DNA from: Bog-756 sp963839925
GTDB taxonomy: Bacteria; Actinomycetota; Acidimicrobiia; Acidimicrobiales; RAAP-2
Direction: 5' to 3'
DNA: 64,000 nt
Assembly (NCBI GenBank): GCA_963839925.1
Contig: CAWIWV010000001.1
Coordinates: forward strand, 186,001-250,000
Shown here: positions 34,202 through 42,131 of the stretch, in pieces
Numbering within the stretch: the first letter of the stretch is position 1
How the letters are laid out: every line of letters begins with the position of its first letter
The notes under the pieces: generated by a model
Told to the model about the DNA's origin: nothing
Seen by the model: only the letters and a program-made list of their open reading frames with translations
Database searches by the model: none
Program-made: the position numbers and the translations under genes

Positions 34202-35349
34202 CCGGACTGGCTGCGCGCCCGGGCGAGCAGACCGCGGGCGATGACCAGCTTCTGGATCTCGTTGGTCCCCTCGCCGATCACCATGAGCGGTGCGTCGCGG
34301 TAGTAGCGCTCGACCGGCAGGTCGGTCGTGTAGCCGACGCCGCCGTGGATGCGCATGGCGTCCGTCGCGAGTTGGAGGGCGGTCTCACTGGCGAAGAGCT
34401 TGGCCATGCCGGCCTCCACGTCGCATCGCAAGCCGGCCATCTTGCGTTCCGCCGCGTTGCGGGTGAGCAGCCGCGCGGCCTCCAGCCTGGTGGCCATCTC
34501 GGCCAGGGTCAGCTGGATCGCCTGATGTTCGGCGATCGGCTTGCCGAAGGTCGTGCGCTGCTGCGCGTAGTCCAGCGCTGCATCGAACGCAGCCCGCGCC
34601 ACACCGACCGCCCTCGAGGCAATGTTGATGCGCCCGACCTCGAGCACCCCGAGGATCTGGGGGAGTCCTTTGCCCGGTTCGCCGATCAGATTGGCGGCCG
34701 GAATCCGGTGGTCGGTGTAGGCCATCTCGACCGTCTCCACACCCTTGTAGCCGAGCTTGCCCACCTGCCGGCTGACCGAGATCCCCTCGAAGCGCGGACC
34801 GGGATCCTTCTCGACGATGAACGCGGAGATGCCTTCCTCGGTGCGGGCGGCAAGCGCCACCAGTCCGGCCCGCTCACCGTTGGTCACCCATGCCTTGGTG
34901 CCGTTGAGCACGTACTCGTCCCCGTCGCGTGTCGCGCGACAGGAGATGTTGCGGGTGTCACTACCGGCGTCGGGCTCGGAGAGGGACAGCGCTCCACGGC
35001 GCTCGCCGGTGGCGAGCACCGGCAACCAGCGCTGCTTCTGCTCCTCGTTCGCGTGCTGCATGAGCAGGGTGGCGGCCATGGTGTGGGTGTTGACCACCCC
35101 GGTCAGGCTCATCCACCCGGCCGCCAGTTCCTCGATCACCTCGACGTAGGTCAAGAGGTCGAGTCCGAGGCCGCCATAGGTCTCGGGGATGGTGATGCCG
35201 AACAGCCCGAGCGAACGCATCCCCTCGACGATCTCGGCGGGGAACCGGTCCTCGTGCTCGAGCTCGGATGCGACCGGTATGACCTCGCGATCCACGAACC
35301 GGCGGACGGTCCCGACGATCTCGCTCCGTAGCTCCTGGTCGTCGGTCAT
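34198..35349 (-). CDS. Acyl-CoA dehydrogenase
   Basis: A 383-aa acyl-CoA dehydrogenase of the ordinary type: LSLSEPDAGSD, AWVTNGERA, MRIHGGVGYTTDLPVERYYRD and GEGTNEIQ with a catalytic Glu. The ATG at 35349 has no purine-rich leader, so translation may be leaderless or begin further upstream (the frame is open past 35400). It is divergent from the ligase at 35444. It is not a member of the paired small/large dehydrogenases that follow. Confidence 0.88.
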   Translation of the reverse strand: MTDDQELRSEIVGTVRRFVDREVIPVASELEHEDRFPAEIVEGMRSLGLFGITIPETYGGLGLDLLTYVEVIEELAAGWMSLTGVVNTHTMAATLLMQHANEEQKQRWLPVLATGERRGALSLSEPDAGSDTRNISCRATRDGDEYVLNGTKAWVTNGERAGLVALAARTEEGISAFIVEKDPGPRFEGISVSRQVGKLGYKGVETVEMAYTDHRIPAANLIGEPGKGLPQILGVLEVGRINIASRAVGVARAAFDAALDYAQQRTTFGKPIAEHQAIQLTLAEMATRLEAARLLTRNAAERKMAGLRCDVEAGMAKLFASETALQLATDAMRIHGGVGYTTDLPVERYYRDAPLMVIGEGTNEIQKLVIARGLLARARSQSG

Positions 35350-35443
35350 CTTCGGGGGGAGATCATCGACTGCTGGAAGGGATCTGCATCGGTGAGAAGT
35401 GTACATCTGCGAAATGTTGACGCTCGATCTCAAATTGGAGAAG

Positions 35444-36967
35444 ATGATTTCCGTGGGAGGCGCCCTGATCCACGAGTCGCTCGAGCGCGCCGCGCTCCGG
35501 TTCGGAGACCGCGACGCCCTGCGGTGCGACGATGCTCGCTGGTCGTACCGTGACCTCGATGCCATGAGCAACGCCCTCGCCGGTCTTCTGGTGACCAAGG
35601 GGGTCGGTCGGGGTGACCGGGTGGCGCTCATGACCTCGAACCGGGTGGAGTTCATCGCCACCGTCCATGCGGTCAGCAAGGTCGGGGCCGCAGCCGTACT
35701 GCTCAGCCCTGCGTGGAAGGCGGCCGAGGTCGGGCACGCCCTCGATCTGACCGGACCGGCCCACGCGGTGGCCGACGGTGACGGGGTGGGGATCCTCACC
35801 GGTCTGCTCGGTGCGAACCGGGTGACCGACCTCGATGACCGACCGGTGGATGAACTTCGGGGCGACTCGGCTTCGGGGGAGCGCGAAGGCGCGCGAGCCG
35901 GCGACGAGGCGGTCCTCGTGTTCAGCTCGGGGACGACCGGAATGCCCAAGGCGGTCCGGCACACCCACCAGTCGATCGGAGTCGCCACCGACCACTGGGT
36001 GCATGCGCTCGGACTCGGAGCCGAAGACCGCTTTCAGGTCGCCACACCTCCTTCGCACATTCTCGGGCTTCTCAACCTGCTCGCCGCCGTCTCGGCGGGC
36101 GCCATCGTGCGGCTGCACCGACGTTTCGACCTCGACGAGGTCCTCTCCCGCATCGCGAGTGAGCGGATGACCTTGGAGATGGCGGTGGCCCCGATCGCGT
36201 TGGCGCTCGCCAACCACCCGCGACTCGAGGAGTACGACCTCTCCTCGCTGCGCTACATCATGTGGGGGGCCACCCCGGTGAGCGAGAGCGTGGCCAGGGT
36301 GGTCACCGAACGGACGGGCGTGCGCTGGCTTCCGGCATATGGCGCGAGCGAGGTGCCGGTGATCGCCGCCAATCCGGTGAGCCGTCCCGACGAGTGGCGG
36401 CTGGACTCGGCCGGCCTGCCGCCTGCCGATGTCGAGCTTCGGGTTGCCGACCTCGAGAGTGGCGAGGTCCTCGAGCCGGGTGGGATCGGTGAGATCCAGG
36501 TCCGGAGCCCGTCGGTGATGAGCGGTTACCTCCCCGACCCAGCGAACGCCGACGCGTTCGTCGACGGCTGGTACCGGACGGGCGATGTCGGGTGGCTGGA
36601 ACCCGAGGGGTGGGTCCATCTCACCGACCGGTCCAAGGAGATGATCAAGGTCAGTGGGTTCCAGGTGGCGCCGGCCGAGGTGGAGGCGGTGCTGCTCGCT
36701 CATCCGGCGGTGCTCGACTGCGCGGTGTTCGGCGTCGCCGACGAGCGGGCGGGGGAGGTGCCCGCTGCAGCGGTCGCGCTGGCTCCTGGTTCGACGGTCG
36801 GAGCCGAGGAGCTCCAGGAACTGGTCGCCGGCACCCTGGCCAACTACAAGCGCCTCCGCCACGTGGTGGTCGTGGAGGAGATTCCCCGGCTGCCCTCGGG
36901 CAAGGTGCTCCGCAGGACGCTGCGCGATCAGTGGGCGCCGTCGCTGGCCGCGTCGGAGGCCGACTGA
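35444..36967 (+). CDS. Acyl-CoA synthetase (AMP-dependent ligase)
   Basis: A 507-aa ANL ligase: FSSGTTGMPKAV, SSLRYIMWGATPVSE, AYGASEVP in place of the usual YGLTE, GWYRTGDVGW and PSGK near the end. The changed A5-like motif may alter acyl pocket use. ATG 35444 has GGAG 3 nt upstream; GTG 35453 and ATG 35414 are alternatives. Its stop TGA shares one base with the next ATG, so ligase, two dehydrogenases and a hydratase form one operon. Confidence 0.88.
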   Translation: MISVGGALIHESLERAALRFGDRDALRCDDARWSYRDLDAMSNALAGLLVTKGVGRGDRVALMTSNRVEFIATVHAVSKVGAAAVLLSPAWKAAEVGHALDLTGPAHAVADGDGVGILTGLLGANRVTDLDDRPVDELRGDSASGEREGARAGDEAVLVFSSGTTGMPKAVRHTHQSIGVATDHWVHALGLGAEDRFQVATPPSHILGLLNLLAAVSAGAIVRLHRRFDLDEVLSRIASERMTLEMAVAPIALALANHPRLEEYDLSSLRYIMWGATPVSESVARVVTERTGVRWLPAYGASEVPVIAANPVSRPDEWRLDSAGLPPADVELRVADLESGEVLEPGGIGEIQVRSPSVMSGYLPDPANADAFVDGWYRTGDVGWLEPEGWVHLTDRSKEMIKVSGFQVAPAEVEAVLLAHPAVLDCAVFGVADERAGEVPAAAVALAPGSTVGAEELQELVAGTLANYKRLRHVVVVEEIPRLPSGKVLRRTLRDQWAPSLAASEAD

Positions 36968-38007
36968 TGGACGTGCGCTACTCGTCGGAGCAGGAGGCGC
37001 TCCGCGACGCGGCGACCCGGTTGATCGACCGGTTGGGACCGCACTCGGCGGGCGAGGTCGGGGAACCGGAGCGTTCGGAGAAGCTCGACGCCGCGGTTGC
37101 GGCCTCGGGTTGGCGGGAGTTACGGACCGACCGAGGAGACGGAAGCCCGTTGGCTTCCGGGGTCGAGGCGGGCATCGTCGCCGAAGCGCTCGGGAGAGGG
37201 CTCGCCGACACCCCTTTCTTCGGGCCGGTGATGGCTGGCGAGCTGCGCCGGCTGAACGGTGCGCCACCCGGTCGACCCGGTGAGACACTGGCCTTCTCCG
37301 CCGATCTTTCGTCGGCGCTGTTCGAGGAAGAGAGCGAGACCCGTTCCGGGGTGGCGGTCGACGCGGGGGGTTCCTCGACCGTGCTGCTCCTCGTGGCCGG
37401 TTCCGGGGGGCCGCGGCTGCTCGAATCGACGCTGTCCGGCCACATCGCGGGAGTCGACCCGACCCGCCCTTCCATCGCAGTTCCGTCAGTGGGTGCGTTG
37501 CAGCCGGTCGACGGCGCCGATCGGTCGATGACGAGCGACGACCTGGATCGCTTCGTGGCGTTCGGGCTCGCGCTCGCCTGTGCCGATCTGGTCGGTTCGA
37601 TGTCCGGCGCGGTGGAGCTCGCCGTCGACTACGCACGTGACCGGCACCAGTACGGAGCGGCGATCGGGTCCTTCCAAGCCGTCCAGCACATGTTGGCCGA
37701 TGCCTACGTCCTGACCGAGGGAGCGAGAAGCGTCGCCTTGCACGCGTCATGGGCGGTCGACGAGCTCTCACCGGCAGACGCCCTCGCCGCCTGTTCGGTT
37801 GCAAAGGCATACTGCGCCCGCGCCGCGATGCAGGTGTGCGAGACGGCGATCCAGGTGCACGGGGGGATCGGCAACACCTGGGAGTGCTCGGCCCACCTCT
37901 TCTTGCGCCGGGCCCTCCTCTCGGGCGACCTGTTCGGCAACACCGGTGTCAGCCTCGCGAGAGTGCTCGCCCATCAGGGGATCGGTGGTGGCGATGGACT
38001 TTCGTGA
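36967..38007 (+). CDS. Acyl-CoA dehydrogenase, small subunit type of a heteromeric pair
   Basis: A 346-aa dehydrogenase-fold protein, shorter than the usual 380. VHGGIGNTWECSAHLFLRRALLSGDLFGN lies where catalytic enzymes have an EGT-x-x-IQ segment, and no Glu is seen there. The next gene overlaps by 14 nt and encodes a larger member. Actinobacterial steroid side-chain enzymes are known to work as alpha2beta2 pairs of this kind. The gene at 63441 has the same C-terminal style. Confidence 0.85.
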   Translation: MDVRYSSEQEALRDAATRLIDRLGPHSAGEVGEPERSEKLDAAVAASGWRELRTDRGDGSPLASGVEAGIVAEALGRGLADTPFFGPVMAGELRRLNGAPPGRPGETLAFSADLSSALFEEESETRSGVAVDAGGSSTVLLLVAGSGGPRLLESTLSGHIAGVDPTRPSIAVPSVGALQPVDGADRSMTSDDLDRFVAFGLALACADLVGSMSGAVELAVDYARDRHQYGAAIGSFQAVQHMLADAYVLTEGARSVALHASWAVDELSPADALAACSVAKAYCARAAMQVCETAIQVHGGIGNTWECSAHLFLRRALLSGDLFGNTGVSLARVLAHQGIGGGDGLS

Positions 38008-39124
38008 CTCACCAGCGGAGGCCGAGTTCCGCCTCCGGCTGCGTGCCTGGCTCCGCGACAACAATCCCGGTCTCCCTGCCTCTTCGACCGACGACGACTA
38101 CTGGGCGGGCGCAGCCGCCTGGCACCGCGCGCTCTACGACGCCGGCTTCTTCGCTCTGTCGTGGCCGATCGGGATCGGCGGCCAGGGTCTGTCGACCGTC
38201 TACGAAGTGATCGTCGACGAGGAGTTGGCATCGGCCGGCGCACCCCCGCGCCCCAGCCTCGGGTACCTGGTGCAGGGCATGCTCGAACACGGGAGCGAGG
38301 AGATCAATCGACGGTTCCTCCCCGGCATCGTCAGCGGACGCGACCGCTGGTGTCAGGGATTCAGCGAGCCCGATGCCGGTTCCGACCTCGCGTCGTTGCG
38401 CACACGAGCCGATCGCGAGGGGGACGAGTACGTCATCACCGGCCACAAGGTGTGGACGAGCTACTCCGACGAAGCCTACTGGTGTCTCGTCCTCGCGTGG
38501 ACCGACCACGAGGTCGCCCGGCACCGGGGCATCTCCGCGTTCGCGGTTCCGATGGATCAGCCGGGCATCGAGCAACGGCCCATCCGCATGATCAACGGAA
38601 TCACCAAGGAGTTCGGTGAGGTGCTCTTCGATCGCGCCCGTGTCCCCGCCGGCAACATGATCGGGGAGCCGGGGGAGGGGTGGCCCTTGGCGATGACCGT
38701 CGTGAGCCACGAGCGGGAACCCGGCGAGCTCGGCTACGTGGCTCGCTACAGCAAGGTTGTCAATGCCCTTGCCGGCACGGTGCGCGACGAGCCCGGTCGA
38801 TTCCGTGCCGAGCAGATGGACGAACTCGCGTGGGCGATGGTGGAGGTCGAGATGCTCCGACTCCATGTGTGCCGCCGCTTGTCGGAGCGATTGGGTGGGA
38901 TCACGCACGGTCCGCAGGGCTCGGTCGACAAGCTGCTGATGACCTGGGTGGAACAGGCGGTCGGCCATGCGGCGTTGCGCATCGGTGGGATCGACCATGG
39001 CGGAGGAAGTGACACCGCGTTGAAGACCTATCTCTACAGCAGGGCGCAGAGCGTGATGGGCGGTACGTCCCAGATCCAGCGCAATCTGGTCGCACGCCGG
39101 ATCCTCGAATTGCCCGCATCATGA
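37994..39124 (+). CDS. Acyl-CoA dehydrogenase, large subunit type of a heteromeric pair
   Basis: A 376-aa acyl-CoA dehydrogenase: GFSEPDAGSDLASLRTRA, GHKVWTSYSDEA, RPIRMINGITKEFGEV and MGGTSQIQRNLVARRILELP. A Gly stands at the common catalytic Glu site, as in the paired family. It likely needs the product of 36967 for FAD and substrate binding. A similar large protein is encoded at 62176, again next to a small one. The 14-nt overlap supports coupled translation. Confidence 0.87.
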   Translation: MDFRDSPAEAEFRLRLRAWLRDNNPGLPASSTDDDYWAGAAAWHRALYDAGFFALSWPIGIGGQGLSTVYEVIVDEELASAGAPPRPSLGYLVQGMLEHGSEEINRRFLPGIVSGRDRWCQGFSEPDAGSDLASLRTRADREGDEYVITGHKVWTSYSDEAYWCLVLAWTDHEVARHRGISAFAVPMDQPGIEQRPIRMINGITKEFGEVLFDRARVPAGNMIGEPGEGWPLAMTVVSHEREPGELGYVARYSKVVNALAGTVRDEPGRFRAEQMDELAWAMVEVEMLRLHVCRRLSERLGGITHGPQGSVDKLLMTWVEQAVGHAALRIGGIDHGGGSDTALKTYLYSRAQSVMGGTSQIQRNLVARRILELPAS

Positions 39125-39155
39125 GTGGAATTTTGTTCTATCTGGAGGAGATGAG

Positions 39156-39935
39156 ATGAGCTACACCGACCTTCCCGATGTGCTCGAGGTCGCGAGTGAG
39201 GGACCGATCCGGGTGGTCCGGCTGAACCGGCCCGAGCAGCTCAATGCCACCAACCACGAGCTCCATCGGGGACTTGCCGAGCTGTTTCCTCTGATCGACG
39301 CGGACGAAGAGGCGCGGGCGGTGGTGCTCACCGGTAATGGGAAGGCCTTCTCCGCAGGCGGGGACTTCACCTACCTCGACGAGCTCGCGACGGATGCACG
39401 GCTCCGCAAGGAGACCCTCTCCCATGGGCGTCAGATCGTCACCGGCATGGTGGGGTGCCGGGTCCCGATCGTGGCTGCAGTGAACGGACCGGCGGTCGGT
39501 CTGGGCTGCAGCCTCGTCGCCCTTTCCGACATCGTGTACATGGCGCAGAGCGCCCACCTCGCCGACCCCCACGTGGCGATCGGGCTGGTTGCAGCCGATG
39601 GCGGTCCGGTGACCTGGCCGCTTCTGACCAGCCTCCAACTGGCAAAGGAGTACGCGTTGACCGGCGATCGGATTCCCGCGGCCAGGGCGGCGGAGATCGG
39701 TCTGGTCAATCATGTGTGTGCCGACGACCAGGTGCTGGCAGAGGCCATGGCCTGTGCGCAACGGATCGCGAAGCTCCCGAAACGAGCGGTCGAGGACACC
39801 AAGCGGATCCTCAACTTGCACCTCGAACGGGCGGTCCTGGCCACACTCGATTTCGCGCTCAGCGCCGAGGACCGGTCGTTCGGCTCGACCGAGCTCCGGG
39901 CCAACCTCGACCGGCTGATGCAACGCGACGCCTGA
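39156..39935 (+). CDS. Enoyl-CoA hydratase/isomerase (crotonase family)
   Basis: A 259-aa crotonase-family protein: VVRLNRPEQLNA, GNGKAFSAGGDF (oxyanion region), AVNGPAVGLGCSLVALSDIVYM and GLVAADGGPVTWPL. The acidic residues used by hydratases are not both obvious (LVAADGG), so isomerase or thioesterase-type activity is possible. A strong GGAGGAG precedes ATG 39156. It closes a ligase-dehydrogenase-hydratase set that would run one turn of beta-oxidation. Confidence 0.9.
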   Translation: MSYTDLPDVLEVASEGPIRVVRLNRPEQLNATNHELHRGLAELFPLIDADEEARAVVLTGNGKAFSAGGDFTYLDELATDARLRKETLSHGRQIVTGMVGCRVPIVAAVNGPAVGLGCSLVALSDIVYMAQSAHLADPHVAIGLVAADGGPVTWPLLTSLQLAKEYALTGDRIPAARAAEIGLVNHVCADDQVLAEAMACAQRIAKLPKRAVEDTKRILNLHLERAVLATLDFALSAEDRSFGSTELRANLDRLMQRDA

Positions 39936-40067
39936 CCGGAGTCGGGCTGACAGCCTGCACCTGAGCACCCCAGCAGCTCCGCGAAGAACCTTGTTCTCTC
40001 CAAGATCTCGAGCCAATCTGCATCAGGAGATCGGATGTGCATTCCTTCATCGGGTAGCCTTCCGGTG

Positions 40068-40787
40068 GTGGAAGAGAACGAGCTGACCGCCGACGAGGTC
40101 GAGCCCGAAAGTCTCAGCTGGCGGGAGCAGGCGGTCGCCCGCTCGCTGGATTCCGCCCGGCTCCGGGCCGAGACCCGGGTGCAGCGCTTCCTGGACGCCG
40201 CCACCGAGCTGTTCAACTCGGGGTCGGGGAGGGAGTTCACCGTGCAGGAGGTGGTGGACCGTTCGGGCCAGTCGCTGCGGAGCTTCTACCAGTACTTCGG
40301 AGGGAAGCACGAGCTCCTCCTCGCGCTGTTCGAAGAGTCGGTTCGGTCGACCACCGAGCATCTCCGCGAGAAGATCGCGCTCGAGGACGGTGCGCTCGAT
40401 CGGCTGCATCGATTCGTCGTGGAGTACTACCGGCTGTGCCGTCCCACTCCACCAGAAGAGCTGGAAGAGGAAGGTGTCGCAGCGGGCGCGCCACTCATGG
40501 CCGAGTTCGCCCAGCAACTGCTCACCCAACATCCCAAGGAGGCTGCACGGGTCTTCTCGCCGCTGGTCTCCTTGTTCGAGGAGCTGCTCGACGACGCCGC
40601 AGCGGCCGGAGCCGTGCGCCCCGGACAACGCGAGAGCCCGGTCGTCGGCGTGGTGCTCGAAGCGATCATGTTCAATACGTTCTCGTCGACGATCGGGGGG
40701 TTGTCCGTCCGTCGTGACGAGGAGCGCTCGGCTGAAGATCTGTGGGAGCTCATCTTCCACGGGATCGGGTTGGTGCCCTCCCGCTGA
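40068..40787 (+). CDS. TetR-family regulator (paralogue of the gene at 1877)
   Basis: A 239-aa regulator nearly identical in its DNA-binding half to that at 1877: SWREQAVARSLDSARLRAET, RVQRFLDAATELF and GQSLRSFYQYFGGKHELL. The recognition helix differs only by R for H before SFYQYF, so the two may bind the same or overlapping sites. GTG 40068 has TAGCCT (40055-40060) 7 nt upstream, the same geometry as 1877, and no useful Shine-Dalgarno. ATG 40035 with AGGAG is an alternative start adding 11 residues. Confidence 0.86.
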   Translation: MEENELTADEVEPESLSWREQAVARSLDSARLRAETRVQRFLDAATELFNSGSGREFTVQEVVDRSGQSLRSFYQYFGGKHELLLALFEESVRSTTEHLREKIALEDGALDRLHRFVVEYYRLCRPTPPEELEEEGVAAGAPLMAEFAQQLLTQHPKEAARVFSPLVSLFEELLDDAAAAGAVRPGQRESPVVGVVLEAIMFNTFSSTIGGLSVRRDEERSAEDLWELIFHGIGLVPSR

Positions 40788-40794
40788 GTGGACC

Positions 40795-41304
40795 TCAGTC
40801 GCTGAAGTCCCCGACGCTCTTGCGCAGTTTGCGTGTGATCCGGATCAGTTGTTGGAGCTCTTCGACGTCGAGGCAGCCCAGTCCGAAGGTGACCGCGTTG
40901 ACCGCGGTGGTCGCCTCCTTGGCCAGCCGACGACCGTCGTCGGTGATCTCGGCCAACGTGGTCCGGCCGTCGGTCGGGTGAGGAATGCGCCGGACGAGTC
41001 CTTGACGCTCCAGCCGATCGATGATGTTGGTGACGCTGGTCGGGTGGATCATCAGACGCTGCCCCATCTTCCCCAGCGGAAGGACGCCCCGGCGGCTGAA
41101 GAGCAGCAGGACCAGTCCTTCGTAGCGGGCAAAGGTCAATCCGAACGGTCGCAGTGCACCGTCGACGGCGGCGAGCACCACCTGCTGGGCGCGCATGATC
41201 GAGGTGGCCGCGGCCATCGCCTCGCTCACGTCGGGCGTCCATCGCTCCGACCACCGGGCTCTCGCTTCCTCGATCGGATCGAAGTTCAAGGGCTGTTTCG
41301 GCAT
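40795..41304 (-). CDS. MarR-family transcriptional regulator
   Basis: A 169-aa winged-helix regulator. The core matches MarR: SVTNIIDRLERQGLVRR as recognition helix and PHPTDGRTTLAEITDDGRRL as wing. ATG 41304 may be leaderless or use TAGCGT about 9 nt upstream; no clear palindrome is seen. It is divergent from the BtuF-like receptor (59 nt) and convergent with the TetR gene (7 nt). It is a candidate regulator of the receptor gene or itself; phenolic or acyl ligands are usual in the family. Confidence 0.88.
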   Translation of the reverse strand: MPKQPLNFDPIEEARARWSERWTPDVSEAMAAATSIMRAQQVVLAAVDGALRPFGLTFARYEGLVLLLFSRRGVLPLGKMGQRLMIHPTSVTNIIDRLERQGLVRRIPHPTDGRTTLAEITDDGRRLAKEATTAVNAVTFGLGCLDVEELQQLIRITRKLRKSVGDFSD

Positions 41305-41363
41305 CGAAGGTCGACGCTACTTCCTCTACGGCAATAGCTACGCTGACCTGCAAGGAGGTGATC

Positions 41364-42131
41364 GTGCCCACGATCAACGACGACATGGGCCAACCGGTCC
41401 ACTTCGACCGCCCGCCTGAAAGAGTGGTCTCGTTGGTCCCGTCGATCACCGAGGCCATCGCGGCATCCGCGCCGGATGTGTTGGTCGGCGCTACCGACTG
41501 GTGCACCCACCCGTCCGATCTCGACGTCCAGCGGGTGCGCGGGACCAAGAACCCGGACCACAGGGTGATCGGCCGACTTCGCCCCGAGTTGGTCGTCGCC
41601 AATCAAGAGGAGAATCGTCGGGCGGACGTGGAGCGTCTGCGAGCAGAGGGAATCCCCGTCTGGGTGACCGTCGTCGAATCGATCGACCAGGGGCTCGGTT
41701 CGTTGTACCGGTTGCTGGTGGACGTGCTCGGGGTCGACGAGCCCGACTGGCTGGTCACCGCACGGGAGGAGTGGCAGCGCCCGGCCGAACTTCCCCGGGC
41801 CCGGGTGGCGGTTCCCATCTGGCGCGACCCGTGGATGGTGGTCGGGCCGGGAACCTTCTCCGGCGACCTTGTCGTTCGCCTGGGGCTCGACCTACTTTCT
41901 GTGGACAGAGAGGGGCGGTACCCAAAGGTGGAGCTGTCGACGCTGCTGAGCTGGGCGCCGGATCTTGTACTTCTTCCGGACGAGCCTTACCCGTTCGCAA
42001 CCGACGACGGTCCCGAGGCGTTTCCCACGACTCCGACCGCGCTGGTGTCGGGCCGGGACCTCACCTGGTACGGACCGTCGATGGCGACCTCACGGACGAC
42101 GCTGTCCGCAGCGGTGGCTTCGGCGCTCTAA
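41364..42131 (+). CDS. Helical-backbone metal-receptor (BtuF-like) protein without signal peptide
   Basis: A 255-aa protein of the periplasmic-binding class III type: RVVSLVPSITEAIAASA, VGATDWCTHP and the second-lobe WAPDLVLLPDEPYPF. GTG 41364 is preceded by AAGGAGG (spacing 5). No signal peptide or lipobox, so it appears cytoplasmic, unlike transport BtuF. Such cytosolic forms exist in actinobacteria and may bind cobalamin. It converges on icmF, a B12-dependent mutase, with a 4-nt overlap, which supports a cobalamin link by context only. Confidence 0.82.
   Translation: MPTINDDMGQPVHFDRPPERVVSLVPSITEAIAASAPDVLVGATDWCTHPSDLDVQRVRGTKNPDHRVIGRLRPELVVANQEENRRADVERLRAEGIPVWVTVVESIDQGLGSLYRLLVDVLGVDEPDWLVTAREEWQRPAELPRARVAVPIWRDPWMVVGPGTFSGDLVVRLGLDLLSVDREGRYPKVELSTLLSWAPDLVLLPDEPYPFATDDGPEAFPTTPTALVSGRDLTWYGPSMATSRTTLSAAVASAL

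Noticed and set aside
36620..36640. ACCGACCGGTCC inside the ligase gene at 35444 as a further regulon site
   Set aside because: It encodes the conserved T-D-R-S-K stretch of the ligase, lacks the TGT start of the element and has no promoter nearby.
39985..39997. AGAAC-CTT-GTTCT as a KstR box
   Set aside because: The KstR consensus needs a 2-nt centre between AAC and GTT; here it is 3 nt. It is left as an isolated short inverted repeat.
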